Assembly (NCBI RefSeq): GCF_900156095.1
Contig: NZ_FTMJ01000011.1
Span: 84,204-148,203 of the forward strand
From: Aeromonas sp. RU39B
GTDB taxonomy: Bacteria > Pseudomonadota > Gammaproteobacteria > Enterobacterales > Aeromonadaceae
Direction of reading: 5' to 3'
Length of the DNA: 64,000 nt
The notes under the pieces were generated by a model. The model searched no databases and was not told the DNA's origin. It saw only the letters and a list, made by a program, of their open reading frames with translations. This document shows positions 1-9,542 of this stretch, piece by piece (positions within the stretch are counted from its first letter, which is position 1; each line of letters starts with the position of its first letter). Made by a program: the position numbers and the translations under genes.

Positions 1-38
1 GTATCAAGACTGTACTGACTGAGAAGGCAGGTGCGTAA
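1..38 (+). CDS. rpmC: 50S ribosomal protein L29, 3' end
   Basis: Only the last 11 codons and the TAA stop are present. They read [11 protein letters not shown], which matches the usual L29 C-terminus (E. coli ends NEKAGA). L29 sits at the exit of the peptide tunnel in the large subunit. The TAA overlaps the ATG of rpsQ by one base, which is the expected S10-operon arrangement and suggests translational coupling. Confidence 0.9.
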   Translation, partial: IKTVLTEKAGA

Positions 39-286
39 TGACCGATAATATCCGTACTCTGCAAGGTCGTGTTATCAGTGACAAGATGGACAAGTCCATC
101 ACTGTTGCTATCGAGCGCAAGGTAAAGCACCCGATCTACGGTAAGATCATCAAGCGTACTACCAAGCTGCACGTGCACGACGAGAACAACGAGTGCAAGG
201 CCGGCGATCTCGTGGAAATCCGCGAATGCCGTCCGCTGTCCAAGACCAAGTCCTGGACCCTGGTTGCTATCGTAGAAAAGGCCTAA
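38..286 (+). CDS. rpsQ: 30S ribosomal protein S17
   Basis: 82-residue primary 16S rRNA-binding protein of the small subunit, of normal family length. The opening [18 protein letters not shown] and the central [20 protein letters not shown] are typical S17 sequence of the OB-fold. It is the last gene of the S10 operon here: a strong hairpin with a T-run follows its stop codon. Its start overlaps the rpmC stop. Confidence 0.98.
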   Translation: MTDNIRTLQGRVISDKMDKSITVAIERKVKHPIYGKIIKRTTKLHVHDENNECKAGDLVEIRECRPLSKTKSWTLVAIVEKA

Positions 287-304
287 GTCAGGCACTTTGA
301 GCCC

Positions 305-335
305 AAACGGCCCCTGCGGGGGCCGTTTGTTTTTT
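305..335 (+). terminator. Intrinsic terminator after rpsQ
   Basis: AAACGGCCCC and GGGGGCCGTTT form a near-perfect stem around a tgc loop, followed by G and six T. It separates the S10 operon from the spc operon. Confidence 0.85.
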
Positions 336-336
336 A

Positions 337-435
337 GGCTACCTTTTCGAAAATAGCTGTGTTATAGTTTCGCGCCTTTCTAAGGCAGCCAGATCCCGAG
401 AGGGATAAAAGAAGTAAACAAAGCGGAGCACTAAG
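337..435 (+). promoter_or_regulatory. spc operon promoter region
   Basis: About 100 bases between the S10 terminator and rplN. A TATAGT hexamer at 363-368, preceded by TGT and followed by a CGCGCC stretch, resembles the E. coli spc promoter, which lies in the same place; no clear -35 hexamer is visible. A purine-rich ribosome-binding site (AAGCGGAG) lies just before the rplN ATG. The promoter call is an inference from position and the -10 only. Confidence 0.5.
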
Positions 436-804
436 ATGATCCAGATGCAAAGTATGCTGGATGTTGCCGATAACTCCGGCGCACGCAGCGTAATGTGTAT
501 TAAGGTTCTGGGTGGTTCGCACCGCCGTTACGCCGGCATCGGCGACATCATCAAGGTTTCTATTAAAGAAGCCATTCCTCGCGGTAAAGTGAAGAAAGGT
601 GATGTGTATAACGCGGTGGTCGTACGCACCCGTAAAGGCGTTCGTCGTCAGGACGGCTCTGTCATCCGTTTCGACAACAACGCGGCTGTGTTGCTGAACA
701 ACAACCACCAGCCGATCGGTACTCGTATTTTTGGGCCGGTCACCCGTGAACTGCGTAATGAGAAGTTCATGAAGATCGTGTCCCTGGCACCCGAAGTACT
801 GTAA
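436..804 (+). CDS. rplN: 50S ribosomal protein L14
   Basis: 122-residue beta-barrel protein of the large subunit that contacts 16S rRNA at bridge B8. The start [19 protein letters not shown] and the end [12 protein letters not shown] are near-invariant L14 sequence. It is the first gene of the spc operon, placed just after the terminator and promoter gap, and is followed 11 bases later by rplX. Confidence 0.98.
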   Translation: MIQMQSMLDVADNSGARSVMCIKVLGGSHRRYAGIGDIIKVSIKEAIPRGKVKKGDVYNAVVVRTRKGVRRQDGSVIRFDNNAAVLLNNNHQPIGTRIFGPVTRELRNEKFMKIVSLAPEVL

Positions 805-815
805 GGAGTCGAACG

Positions 816-1133
816 ATGGCAGCTAAAATCCGTCGCGAAGACGAAGTAATCGTCCTCACCGGTAAAGACAAGGGCAAGCGTGGCAAAGTCACTCAAGTTC
901 TTGCTGATGAAGGTAAGGTCGTAGTCGAAGGCATCAATCTGGTTAAGAAACACCAAAAGCCGCAACCCGCTCTGGGTCAGGCCGGTGGCATCGTAACCAA
1001 AGAAGCCCCGATCGATGTATCTAATGTAGCGCTGTTCAACTCTGCCTCTGGCAAAGCTGACCGCGTAGGTTTCCGGATTGAAGACGGCAAGAAAGTTCGT
1101 GTCTTCAAATCCACCGGCGAACTTGTGAAGTAA
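816..1133 (+). CDS. rplX: 50S ribosomal protein L24
   Basis: 105-residue assembly-initiator protein of the large subunit. The KOW segment near the N-terminus ([20 protein letters not shown]) and LVKKHQKP are diagnostic. A GGAG ribosome-binding site precedes the ATG. It lies second in the spc operon between rplN and rplE. Confidence 0.98.
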   Translation: MAAKIRREDEVIVLTGKDKGKRGKVTQVLADEGKVVVEGINLVKKHQKPQPALGQAGGIVTKEAPIDVSNVALFNSASGKADRVGFRIEDGKKVRVFKSTGELVK

Positions 1134-1146
1134 TTGGAGTTTAACG

Positions 1147-1686
1147 ATGGCGAAACTGCATGATTACTACAAAGCAAATGTAGTAAATGAACTGACAACG
1201 CAGTTCGGTTACAAGACTATCATGCAAGTCCCTCGGATCGAGAAAATCACCCTGAACATGGGTGTTGGTGAAGCGATTGCTGATAAAAAACTGCTCGAAA
1301 ATGCTGCTGCCGATCTGGCTGCCATTTCCGGTCAGAAGCCGCTGATCACCAAAGCTCGTAAATCCGTTGCGGGCTTCAAGATTCGTGAAGGCTACCCGAT
1401 TGGTTGCAAAGTAACCCTGCGTGGCGAGCGTATGTGGGAGTTCCTGGAGCGCCTGATCTCTATCGCCGTACCCCGTGTACGTGACTTCCGTGGTCTGAAC
1501 GCTAAGTCGTTCGATGGCCGTGGTAACTACTCCATGGGCGTGCGCGAGCAGATCATCTTCCCGGAAATCGACTATGACAAGGTCGATCGCGTTCGTGGTC
1601 TGGATATCACCATCACCACTTCCGCGCAAACCGATGATGAAGGCCGTGCTCTGCTGGCTGCCTTTAACTTCCCGTTCCGCAAGTAA
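1147..1686 (+). CDS. rplE: 50S ribosomal protein L5
   Basis: 179-residue 5S rRNA-binding protein of the central protuberance. The start MAKLHDYYK and the motif [17 protein letters not shown] are characteristic. In E. coli, S8 represses the spc mRNA by binding a helix around the rplX-rplE junction. The DNA at the rplE start here is very like the E. coli sequence as I recall it, so the same control is likely; I have not folded it. Confidence 0.98.
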   Translation: MAKLHDYYKANVVNELTTQFGYKTIMQVPRIEKITLNMGVGEAIADKKLLENAAADLAAISGQKPLITKARKSVAGFKIREGYPIGCKVTLRGERMWEFLERLISIAVPRVRDFRGLNAKSFDGRGNYSMGVREQIIFPEIDYDKVDRVRGLDITITTSAQTDDEGRALLAAFNFPFRK

Positions 1687-1697
1687 GGTGTAGGGTT

Positions 1698-2003
1698 ATG
1701 GCAAAACTTTCCATGAAAGCACGTGAAGTCAAGCGTGCCAAGCTGGCAGCCAAGTACGCCACCAAGCGTGCCGAGCTGAAAGCTCTGATCGTTGACATGA
1801 ACGCTTCCGAAGAAGCGCGTTGGGATGCTGTTCTGAAGTTGCAACAGCTGCCCCGTGATTCCAGCCCGATTCGTCAGCGTAACCGTTGTGCCATCACTGG
1901 CCGTCCCCACGGTTTCCTGCGCAAGTTTGGCCTGTGCCGCATCAAGGTGCGTGAACATGCCATGAAGGGTGAAATTCCGGGCCTGAAAAAGGCCTCTTGG
2001 TAA
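1698..2003 (+). CDS. rpsN: 30S ribosomal protein S14
   Basis: 101-residue small-subunit head protein. It is the long, zinc-free form: the region [20 protein letters not shown] lacks the two CxxC pairs of the short zinc form. It ends in the conserved GLKKASW. It follows rplE by 11 bases in the standard spc order. Confidence 0.98.
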   Translation: MAKLSMKAREVKRAKLAAKYATKRAELKALIVDMNASEEARWDAVLKLQQLPRDSSPIRQRNRCAITGRPHGFLRKFGLCRIKVREHAMKGEIPGLKKASW

Positions 2004-2024
2004 AGAATCTCGGGAGTTAGACTT

Positions 2025-2417
2025 ATGAGCATGCAAGATCCGATCGCGGATATGCTGACCCGCATCCGTAACGGTCAGGCGGCTAGCAAGGTTGCGGTTT
2101 CCATGCCCTCCTCCAAGCTGAAAGTGGCTATTGCCCAAGTGCTGAAGGATGAAGGCTACATCGCTGGCTACACCGTAGGTGGCGACGTGAAACCGGAACT
2201 GGAAATCGAACTGAAGTATTTCCAAGGCAAGCCGGTAGTTGAACTGATCCAGCGCGTGAGCCGTCCCGGCCTGCGTATTTACAAGCGTACCACCGATCTG
2301 CCGAAGGTTATGGGCGGTCTGGGTATCGCTGTTGTGTCCACTTCCAAAGGTGTGATGACTGACCGTGCTGCCCGTAAGGCTGGCATGGGCGGTGAGATCA
2401 TCTGCTACGTCGCTTAA
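2025..2417 (+). CDS. rpsH: 30S ribosomal protein S8
   Basis: 130-residue 16S rRNA-binding protein, the translational repressor of the spc operon in enterobacteria. [16 protein letters not shown] near the start and GGEIICYVA at the end are typical. An ATG two codons downstream is an alternative start giving a form nearer the E. coli length; GGGAG lies upstream of both. Confidence 0.98.
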   Translation: MSMQDPIADMLTRIRNGQAASKVAVSMPSSKLKVAIAQVLKDEGYIAGYTVGGDVKPELEIELKYFQGKPVVELIQRVSRPGLRIYKRTTDLPKVMGGLGIAVVSTSKGVMTDRAARKAGMGGEIICYVA

Positions 2418-2428
2418 GGAGGTAGGAA

Positions 2429-2962
2429 ATGTCTCGTGTTGCTAAGGCACCCGTCGCGATTCCTGCTGGCGTAGAGGTGACTCTGAACGGCCAAGAGCTG
2501 AGCGTTAAAGGCGCGAAAGGCACTCTGGTTCGTAACATCAATGCTGGTGTGGAAGTGACCAAAGAAGACAATGCACTGACTTTCGCTCCGCGTGCTGGTT
2601 TTGCCGGCGCCGATGCGCAAGCGGGTACTGCCCGTGCATTGGTCAACAACATGGTCATCGGTGTTACCAAAGGCTTTGAGCGCAAGCTGCAACTGGTTGG
2701 TGTAGGTTATCGTGCCTCCATCAAGGGCAACGCTGTCGCACTGGCCCTGGGTTTCTCCCACCCGGTTGAGCACGAGCTGCCGGCTGGTGTAACTGCTGAA
2801 TGTCCGTCCCAGACCGAAATCGTTCTGCGTGGCGCTGACAAGCAAGTGGTTGGCCAAGTCGCCGCTGATATCCGTGCTTACCGCGCTCCGGAGCCCTATA
2901 AGGGCAAGGGTGTACGCTACTCCGATGAGGTTGTGCGTACTAAAGAAGCTAAGAAGAAGTAA
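2429..2962 (+). CDS. rplF: 50S ribosomal protein L6
   Basis: 177-residue large-subunit protein near the factor-binding site. The N-terminal half carries [17 protein letters not shown], and the C-terminal RNA-binding repeat contains [11 protein letters not shown], a strongly conserved L6 signature. An AAGGAGGT Shine-Dalgarno sits just upstream. Confidence 0.98.
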   Translation: MSRVAKAPVAIPAGVEVTLNGQELSVKGAKGTLVRNINAGVEVTKEDNALTFAPRAGFAGADAQAGTARALVNNMVIGVTKGFERKLQLVGVGYRASIKGNAVALALGFSHPVEHELPAGVTAECPSQTEIVLRGADKQVVGQVAADIRAYRAPEPYKGKGVRYSDEVVRTKEAKKK

Positions 2963-2971
2963 GGTAACACT

Positions 2972-3325
2972 ATGGACAAGAAAGCAGCTCGTCTCCGTCG
3001 TGCTACTCGCGCACGTAAGAAGATGCAGGAACTGGGTTCGACTCGTCTGGTTGTTCACCGTACTCCGCGTCACATCTACGCGCAGATCATCGCAGCCAAC
3101 GGTTCCGAAGTCCTGGCCTCTGCTTCTACAGTAGAGAAGGCAATCAGCGAAAGCATCAAATACACCGGTAACGCCGAAGCGGCTGCCGTTGTAGGTAAGG
3201 CTATCGCCGAACGTGCCATTGCCAAGGGTGTACAGAACGTGTCGTTTGACCGTTCCGGTTTCAAGTATCACGGTCGTGTAGCCGCTCTGGCTACTGCTGC
3301 TCGTGAAGCTGGTCTGCAGTTCTAA
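2972..3325 (+). CDS. rplR: 50S ribosomal protein L18
   Basis: 117-residue 5S rRNA-binding protein that works with L5 and L25. The basic N-terminus ([17 protein letters not shown]), [14 protein letters not shown] and the C-terminal [21 protein letters not shown] region are diagnostic. It lies in the expected place between rplF and rpsE. Confidence 0.98.
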   Translation: MDKKAARLRRATRARKKMQELGSTRLVVHRTPRHIYAQIIAANGSEVLASASTVEKAISESIKYTGNAEAAAVVGKAIAERAIAKGVQNVSFDRSGFKYHGRVAALATAAREAGLQF

Positions 3326-3339
3326 GCTAGGAGTCGAAG

Positions 3340-3840
3340 ATGGCTAAAATCGAATCTCAAGCCGGTGAACTGCACGAAAAGCTCATTGCGGTAAACCGTG
3401 TTTCGAAGACTGTAAAGGGTGGTCGTATCATGTCCTTCACCGCACTGACTGTAGTGGGTGATGGCAACGGCCGTGTAGGTTACGGCTACGGTAAGGCTCG
3501 TGAAGTTCCGGCTGCCATTCAAAAGGCAATGGAACAGGCTAAGCGTAACCTGAACAAGGTTGAACTGAAGAATGGCACTCTGCACCACCCGGTGAAGGGT
3601 ATCCACTCTGGTTCTACCGTATTCATGAAGCCGGCCTCCGAAGGTACTGGTATCATCGCCGGTGGTGCGATGCGTGCGGTACTGGAAGTCGCAGGTGTTC
3701 ACAACGTGCTGGCCAAGACCTACGGTTCCACCAACCCGATCAACGTGGTTCGCGCTACTGTAGACGCTCTGGTTCACGGTCAATCTCCGGAACAGATCGC
3801 TGCCAAGCGTGGTCTGCGCGTTGAAGAAATTCTGGGGTAA
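3340..3840 (+). CDS. rpsE: 30S ribosomal protein S5
   Basis: 166-residue protein of the mRNA entry site, linked to decoding fidelity and to spectinomycin sensitivity. The N-terminal double-stranded RNA-binding fold contains [16 protein letters not shown] and [16 protein letters not shown]; the end is [11 protein letters not shown]. Length is normal. It is six bases from rpmD, so the two are probably translationally coupled. Confidence 0.98.
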   Translation: MAKIESQAGELHEKLIAVNRVSKTVKGGRIMSFTALTVVGDGNGRVGYGYGKAREVPAAIQKAMEQAKRNLNKVELKNGTLHHPVKGIHSGSTVFMKPASEGTGIIAGGAMRAVLEVAGVHNVLAKTYGSTNPINVVRATVDALVHGQSPEQIAAKRGLRVEEILG

Positions 3841-3846
3841 TGCGAC

Positions 3847-4029
3847 ATGGCTAACAAGACTGTAAAAGTAACTCAAACCCGCAGCTCTATCGGCCGCCTG
3901 CCCAAGCACAAGGCGACTCTGCGTGGCCTGGGTCTGCGTCGCATTGGTCACACTGTTGAGCTCGAGGATACCCCTTGCGTTCGCGGTATGATCAACCAGG
4001 TATATTACATGGTTAAGGTGGAGGGCTAA
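3847..4029 (+). CDS. rpmD: 50S ribosomal protein L30
   Basis: 60-residue large-subunit protein. [20 protein letters not shown] followed by [13 protein letters not shown] is the L30 signature. The stop is two bases from the rplO ATG, which fits tight coupling in the spc operon. Confidence 0.97.
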   Translation: MANKTVKVTQTRSSIGRLPKHKATLRGLGLRRIGHTVELEDTPCVRGMINQVYYMVKVEG

Positions 4030-4031
4030 GC

Positions 4032-4469
4032 ATGCGTCTGAACACTCTGTCTCCGGCTGCTGGCTCCAAGCCTGAAAAGGCTCGTCGCGGTCGTGGTATC
4101 GGCTCCGGTCTGGGTAAGACTGGTGGTCGCGGTGTTAAAGGCCAAACCTCTCGTTCCGGTGGCGGTAAAGTCCGTCGCGGTTACGAAGGTGGCCAGATGC
4201 CGCTGAAGATCCGTCTGCCGAAGTTCGGTTTCACTTCTCGCAAGTCTCTGGTTTCGGCCGAGGTTCGCCTGAACGAAATCGCCAAGGTAGAAGGTGATGT
4301 GGTCGATCTGAGCACCCTGAAGCAAGCCGGTGTTGTTACTAAGAACATCGAGTTTGTAAAGGTTGTTCTGTCTGGCAACATCGACCGCGCTCTGACCGTT
4401 CGTGGTCTGCCCGTCACCAAGGGTGCACGTGCAGCCATCGAGGCCGCTGGCGGTAAAATCGAGGAATAA
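4032..4469 (+). CDS. rplO: 50S ribosomal protein L15
   Basis: 145-residue late-assembly protein. The Gly/Arg-rich N-terminus ([20 protein letters not shown]) threads into 23S rRNA, and the globular part follows ([22 protein letters not shown]). It starts [12 protein letters not shown] as in E. coli. It lies between rpmD and secY. Confidence 0.98.
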   Translation: MRLNTLSPAAGSKPEKARRGRGIGSGLGKTGGRGVKGQTSRSGGGKVRRGYEGGQMPLKIRLPKFGFTSRKSLVSAEVRLNEIAKVEGDVVDLSTLKQAGVVTKNIEFVKVVLSGNIDRALTVRGLPVTKGARAAIEAAGGKIEE

Positions 4470-4477
4470 TCAGTACA

Positions 4478-5806
4478 ATGGCTAAGAAACCAGGGTTGGA
4501 TGCAAAAGCACAGGGTGGTCTGAGTGAACTGAAGAGCCGTCTGCTCTTCGTTCTCGGAGCGATTATCGTATTCCGCGCAGGCTCTTATGTGCCGATTCCT
4601 GGTATTGACGCCGCCGTACTGGCCGAATTGTTCCAGCAACAGAAGGGCACCATCATTGAGATGTTTAACATGTTCAGTGGTGGTGCACTTGCCCGTGCTT
4701 CGATCTTTGCGCTGGGGATCATGCCGTACATTTCGGCATCGATCATTATCCAGCTGCTGACTGTGGTTCACCCCGCTCTTGCTGAACTCAAGAAAGAGGG
4801 TGAAGCCGGTCGCCGCAAGATCAGCCAGTATACTCGCTGGGGCACGCTGGTTTTGGGAACGTTCCAGGCCATTGGTATTGCAACCGGTCTGCCGAACATG
4901 ATGCACGGCCTTGTGACTAACATAGGGTTTGGCTTCTATTTCACAGCGGTTGTCAGTCTGGTCACCGGAACCATGTTTTTGATGTGGTTGGGTGAGCAGA
5001 TTACCGAGCGTGGGATCGGTAACGGTATCTCGTTGATTATTTTCTCGGGTATCGTTGCTGGTCTGCCTCATGCCATTGGCGCTACGGCCGAACAGGCACG
5101 TCAAGGGGAATTGCACATCCTGCTGTTGCTGTTGCTGGGCTTGATTGTTTTCGCCGTGACTTACTTTGTGGTTTTCGTGGAGCGTGGTCAGCGTCGTATC
5201 GTCGTGAACTACGCAAAGCGTCAACAAGGCCGCCAGGTATTCGCAGCGCAAAGCACGCACCTGCCGTTGAAGGTCAACATGGCCGGTGTGATTCCTGCGA
5301 TTTTCGCATCCAGCATCATCCTGTTCCCGGGGACCATTACCTCTTGGTTTGGTCAAGGGGAAGGGAAAGTGGCCGATATCCTGCAGCAGGTCTCTATGGT
5401 CCTGCAGCCGGGTCAGCCGCTGTATGAGATGTTGTATGCAGCAGCCATTATCTTCTTCTGTTTCTTCTACACTGCGTTGGTGTTCAACCCGCGTGAGACA
5501 GCAGATAACCTGAAGAAGAGTGGAGCCTTTATCCCGGGGATTCGTCCGGGCGAGCAGACAGCACGTTACATCGATAAGGTTATGACCCGCCTGACTCTGG
5601 CTGGCGCGCTCTATATAACCTTTATCTGTCTGGTACCACAGTTCCTGATGACTGCCTGGAACGTACAGTTCTACTTCGGCGGCACCTCGCTGCTGATTAT
5701 TGTGGTTGTTATCATGGACTTCATGGCTCAGGTTCAGACCCATATGATGTCTCATCAATATGGTGACGTCCTGAGGAAGGCCAACCTGAAGGGCTACGGC
5801 CGCTAA
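4478..5806 (+). CDS. secY: Protein translocase subunit SecY
   Basis: 442-residue channel subunit of the SecYEG inner-membrane translocon, which exports unfolded preproteins with SecA and inserts membrane proteins with the SRP/FtsY route (ftsY is also in this window). Ten hydrophobic segments are evident. Family signatures include the plug-region [24 protein letters not shown] area, the cytosolic loop [11 protein letters not shown], and [23 protein letters not shown]. It sits between rplO and rpmJ in the spc operon. Confidence 0.98.
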   Translation: MAKKPGLDAKAQGGLSELKSRLLFVLGAIIVFRAGSYVPIPGIDAAVLAELFQQQKGTIIEMFNMFSGGALARASIFALGIMPYISASIIIQLLTVVHPALAELKKEGEAGRRKISQYTRWGTLVLGTFQAIGIATGLPNMMHGLVTNIGFGFYFTAVVSLVTGTMFLMWLGEQITERGIGNGISLIIFSGIVAGLPHAIGATAEQARQGELHILLLLLLGLIVFAVTYFVVFVERGQRRIVVNYAKRQQGRQVFAAQSTHLPLKVNMAGVIPAIFASSIILFPGTITSWFGQGEGKVADILQQVSMVLQPGQPLYEMLYAAAIIFFCFFYTALVFNPRETADNLKKSGAFIPGIRPGEQTARYIDKVMTRLTLAGALYITFICLVPQFLMTAWNVQFYFGGTSLLIIVVVIMDFMAQVQTHMMSHQYGDVLRKANLKGYGR

Positions 5807-5833
5807 AGGTCGGCGTAGTTACGGAGTTAAGCA

Positions 5834-5947
5834 ATGAAAGTTCGTGCTTCCGTTAAGGCAATCTGCCGTAACTGCAAAATCATCAAGCGTCACGGTGTGG
5901 TGCGTGTGATTTGCAGCGAGCCTAAGCATAAGCAACGCCAAGGCTAA
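5834..5947 (+). CDS. rpmJ: 50S ribosomal protein L36
   Basis: 37-residue large-subunit protein, easily missed because of its size. The reading frame gives [16 protein letters not shown] and ends HKQRQG. The zinc ligands Cys11, Cys14, Cys27 and His32 are all present, so this is the zinc-binding (C+) form. GGAG precedes the ATG. It is the last gene of the spc operon, 27 bases after secY. Confidence 0.96.
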   Translation: MKVRASVKAICRNCKIIKRHGVVRVICSEPKHKQRQG

Positions 5948-5978
5948 TTTAAGTTACGGTTAGTACTTGCAACAAATA

Positions 5979-6087
5979 GTTGAGCTGGCTATCATAGCCA
6001 GCCAACTTTTGTTGTGCATTGGTTGACCGCCACGTATCCGCTCACGGGCTTTGTGGTGGTCGTAATCTACTTTTGTAGGAGTGAATA
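5979..6087 (+). promoter_or_regulatory. Alpha operon leader (S4-binding type)
   Basis: The 140 bases between rpmJ and rpsM start with a hairpin: GCTGGCTAT at 5984-5992 pairs with ATAGCCAGC at 5994-6002, extended by GTTG/CAAC, then TTTTG. Beyond it is a GC-rich leader ending TAGGAGTGAATAGTG at the GTG start. The hairpin and the start region closely resemble the E. coli alpha leader, where S4 binds a pseudoknot and represses rpsM translation. The hairpin may also act as a partial terminator of the spc transcript. I did not fold the pseudoknot. Confidence 0.65.
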
Positions 6088-6444
6088 GTGGCCCGTATAG
6101 CTGGCATTAACATTCCTGACCATAAGCATGCAGTCATCGCTTTGACTGCGATTTATGGCGTCGGTCGTACCCGCTCCAAGGCCATCTGTGCCGCAGCCGG
6201 TATCGCTGAGAATGTAAAAATCAAAGACCTGGATGAAGCTCAGGTAGAATCTCTGCGTGAACAAGTAGGTAAGTACACCGTTGAAGGTGACCTGCGCCGT
6301 CAGATTTCTATGAACATCAAGCGTTTGATGGACCTGGGTTGCTACCGTGGTTTGCGTCACCGTCGTAGCCTGCCTGTTCGTGGTCAGCGCACCAAGACCA
6401 ACGCTCGCACCCGTAAGGGTCCGCGCAAGGCTATCAAGAAGTAA
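6088..6444 (+). CDS. rpsM: 30S ribosomal protein S13
   Basis: 118-residue head protein that contacts the P-site tRNA and forms intersubunit bridges. The start codon is GTG, as in E. coli, preceded by [25 protein letters not shown] is the conserved N-terminus, and the C-terminal tail is basic ([15 protein letters not shown]). It is the first gene of the alpha operon and the point where S4 feedback would act. Confidence 0.98.
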   Translation: MARIAGINIPDHKHAVIALTAIYGVGRTRSKAICAAAGIAENVKIKDLDEAQVESLREQVGKYTVEGDLRRQISMNIKRLMDLGCYRGLRHRRSLPVRGQRTKTNARTRKGPRKAIKK

Positions 6445-6458
6445 CGGGAAGGTAGAAA

Positions 6459-6848
6459 ATGGCTAAAACTCCGACTCGTGCTCGCAAGCGCGTTAAAAAG
6501 CAAGTGAGCGACGGTATCGCACACGTACATGCCTCTTTCAACAACACAATCGTGACTATCACTGACCGTCAGGGCAACGCTCTGTCTTGGGCCACCGCAG
6601 GTGGTTCTGGTTTCCGTGGTTCGCGCAAGTCCACTCCGTTTGCTGCCCAGGTAGCTGCAGAGCGTGCTGGCGAAATCGCCAAAGAATATGGCGTGAAGAA
6701 TCTGGAAGTCATGGTCAAGGGTCCGGGTCCCGGTCGTGAGTCTTCCATCCGCGCTCTGAACGCGGCTGGTTTCCGCATCACGAATATCACTGATGTGACT
6801 CCGATCCCGCACAACGGTTGTCGTCCTCCCAAGAAGCGCCGCGTGTAA
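6459..6848 (+). CDS. rpsK: 30S ribosomal protein S11
   Basis: 129-residue platform protein near the Shine-Dalgarno/anti-Shine-Dalgarno helix. [20 protein letters not shown] and the final [11 protein letters not shown] are family signatures. It lies 14 bases after rpsM. Confidence 0.98.
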   Translation: MAKTPTRARKRVKKQVSDGIAHVHASFNNTIVTITDRQGNALSWATAGGSGFRGSRKSTPFAAQVAAERAGEIAKEYGVKNLEVMVKGPGPGRESSIRALNAAGFRITNITDVTPIPHNGCRPPKKRRV

Positions 6849-6887
6849 CGCAGTTGCTACTTGGTCTAGGATTGTTGGAGAAAGAAG

Positions 6888-7508
6888 ATGGCAAGATATA
6901 TCGGTCCTAAGCTTAAGCTTAGCCGTCGTGAGGGCACCGACCTCTTCCTGAAGTCCGGTGTTCGTGCGATTGATTCTAAGTGCAAGATTGACACCCCGCC
7001 CGGTCAGCATGGCGCTCGTAAGCCGCGTCTGTCCGACTACGGTGTGCAACTGCGCGAGAAGCAAAAAGTTCGCCGTATTTACGGCATTTTGGAAAAACAG
7101 TTCCGCAACTACTACCGTCACGCTGCCCGTCAAAAGGGTAACACCGGCGAAAACCTGTTGCAGCTGCTGGAAGGTCGTCTGGACAACGTCGTATACCGCA
7201 TGGGCTTCGGCGCCACTCGTGCTGAAGCACGTCAGCTGGTTAGCCACAAGTCCATCATGGTCAACGGCCGCGTTGTGAACATTCCTTCTTTCCAGGTTTC
7301 CCCTGAGGACGTGGTCTCTGTTCGTGAGAAGGCCAAGAAGCAAGCCCGTATCAAGGCTGCTCTTGAAATCGCTGCTCAGCGCGAAAAGCCGACTTGGGTT
7401 GAGGTTGACGCTTCCAAGATGGAAGGTGCCTTCAAGCGCCTGCCGGAGCGTTCCGACCTGTCTGCCGATATTAACGAACAGCTGATCGTCGAGCTTTACT
7501 CCAAGTAA
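6888..7508 (+). CDS. rpsD: 30S ribosomal protein S4
   Basis: 206-residue primary 16S rRNA-binding protein and, in enterobacteria, the repressor of its own operon through the rpsM leader. The start [20 protein letters not shown] and the S4 domain ([20 protein letters not shown], then [17 protein letters not shown]) are clear. Length matches E. coli S4. Confidence 0.98.
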   Translation: MARYIGPKLKLSRREGTDLFLKSGVRAIDSKCKIDTPPGQHGARKPRLSDYGVQLREKQKVRRIYGILEKQFRNYYRHAARQKGNTGENLLQLLEGRLDNVVYRMGFGATRAEARQLVSHKSIMVNGRVVNIPSFQVSPEDVVSVREKAKKQARIKAALEIAAQREKPTWVEVDASKMEGAFKRLPERSDLSADINEQLIVELYSK

Positions 7509-7532
7509 AGCTAGCTTCTAAGAGAGGACACA

Positions 7533-8522
7533 ATGCTGGGTTCTGTAACAGATTTTCTCAAGCCGCGGCTAGTTGACATCGAGCAAGTTAGCCCGACTCA
7601 CGCAAAGGTGACTCTTGAGCCGCTGGAGCGTGGTTTTGGTCACACGCTGGGTAACGCCCTGCGTCGTATTTTGCTTTCTTCTATGCCCGGTTGTGCAGTT
7701 ACCGAAGTCGAAATTGATGGCGTACTGCATGAGTACAGCAGCAAGGAAGGGGTGCAGGAGGATGTTCTTGAAATCCTGCTGAACCTGAAAGGCATCGCTG
7801 TGAAGCTGGAAGGCAAGGACGAGGTAACTCTGTCCCTGACCAAGTCTGGAACAGGCCCCGTTACCGCTGGTGATATCACTCACGGTGATGAAGTTGAGAT
7901 CGTAAACCCGGAGCACGTAATCTGCCACCTGACCAATGCTAATGCTGAAATCAGCATGCGCCTGAAGGTTCAGCGCGGTCGTGGTTACGTGCCTGCTTCC
8001 GCTCGTGTTCACAACGACGATGAAGAGCGCCCGATTGGTCGCCTGCTGCTGGACGCTGCGTTCAGCCCGATCGTTCGTATCGCCTACAATGTAGAAGCGG
8101 CTCGTGTGGAACAGCGTACCGACTTGGACAAGCTGGTCATCGAAATGGAGACCAACGGCACCCTGGATCCGGAAGAAGCTATCCGTCGTTCTGCCACTAT
8201 TCTGGCTGAACAACTGGAAGCCTTCGTAGATCTGCGTGACGTGAGCGTGCCCGAGAAGAAGGAAGAGAAGCCCGAGTTCGATCCGATTCTGCTGCGTCCT
8301 GTCGATGATTTGGAGCTGACAGTTCGTTCTGCGAACTGTCTGAAGGCAGAAGCTATCCACTATATTGGTGATCTGGTACAGCGTACCGAAGTCGAGTTGC
8401 TTAAGACTCCGAACCTCGGTAAGAAGTCCCTGACTGAGATCAAGGACGTGTTGGCCTCCCGTGGTCTGTCTCTGGGCATGCGCCTTGAGAACTGGCCGCC
8501 CGCCAGCATCGCTGACGAGTAA
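7533..8522 (+). CDS. rpoA: RNA polymerase subunit alpha
   Basis: 329-residue subunit. The N-terminal domain (to about residue 235) dimerises and nucleates beta/beta' assembly; [20 protein letters not shown] is its hallmark. The C-terminal domain (from about 250) binds UP elements and activators and contains [16 protein letters not shown] and [20 protein letters not shown]. The linker is rich in Lys, Glu and Pro. Length is identical to E. coli RpoA. It lies in the alpha operon between rpsD and rplQ. Confidence 0.99.
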
Positions 8523-8553
8523 TCCAGATTACGGGTTTCACAGATTTAGTTAG

Positions 8554-8949
<396 letters not shown>

Positions 8950-8954
8950 GATAG

Positions 8955-8987
8955 AAAAAGCCGGGCTTGCCCGGCTTTTCTTTTTCT
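8955..8987 (+). terminator. Alpha operon terminator
   Basis: AAAAGCCGGGC and GCCCGGCTTTT form a perfect stem with a tt loop, followed by CTTTTTC. It ends the ribosomal block. Confidence 0.9.
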
Positions 8988-9224
8988 GGTTATCCCTTCC
9001 CAAGATTTCTCCACGCTTTCCCTGCCCAGATCACAGCAATGATTAAATCAGTGCTGGTTGAACCCCTTTGCCGATTTTGGTCAATACTATGGGGACCCTT
9101 TGTTTACAGTGACGGTATTCCCTACTTGGTGGTGAGATTCACTGTTCGACACTCCGATCGCATGCATTCATGGAGTGACACCTTCACCAGATCACTGACT
9201 TGTGGAACCCCAAAAGGAGTGACA

Positions 9225-9539
9225 ATGGATCAATGGTTCAATCTGTATCGCGCCTCGCATGTGCTGGAAGCCCATGCCATCAAAGGCGCGCTGGAAGTGG
9301 AAGGGATTGCGGTTCGCCTTAATGGAGAAGGGCTGCAGAGCCTGATTGGCGAGCTGCCGGTCGATTTGCTGCAGGTGACCCTGATGGTCCCCGTCGAGGA
9401 GCGTAGTCGCGCTTCACGAGTGATCGAGCGTTATCAGAAGCGGCAGGGCAATGGCTGGATGTGTGGTCGTTGTGGTGAAGAGAACAGCGCCAGCTTTGAT
9501 ATTTGCTGGCGCTGTGGGCACGATCCGGAAGAGGAGTGA
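9225..9539 (+). CDS. DUF2007 protein with C-terminal zinc ribbon
   Basis: 104-residue protein of unknown function. The N-terminal part (MDQWFNLYRASHVLEAHAIK, about 1-70) fits the DUF2007 signal-transducing-like family. The C-terminal part (about 80-100) has two CxxC pairs, CGRC and CWRC, that should bind one zinc. I chose the ATG preceded by AAAAGGAG rather than an in-frame codon about 250 bases upstream, because the upstream stretch looks non-coding. About 235 bases of apparently empty DNA separate it from the alpha terminator. Confidence 0.8.
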   Translation: MDQWFNLYRASHVLEAHAIKGALEVEGIAVRLNGEGLQSLIGELPVDLLQVTLMVPVEERSRASRVIERYQKRQGNGWMCGRCGEENSASFDICWRCGHDPEEE

Positions 9540-9542
9540 CTG

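Noticed and set aside
4181..5758. Open frame of 525 codons on the minus strand across rplO and secY
   Set aside because: It is exactly antisense to two strongly conserved genes, has no family resemblance and a biased composition rich in Gln, His and Asn, typical of shadow frames.
8967..9224. In-frame N-terminal extension of the DUF2007 gene
   Set aside because: It begins inside the alpha operon terminator and does not look like coding sequence; the ATG at 9225 has a strong ribosome-binding site and family-like start.
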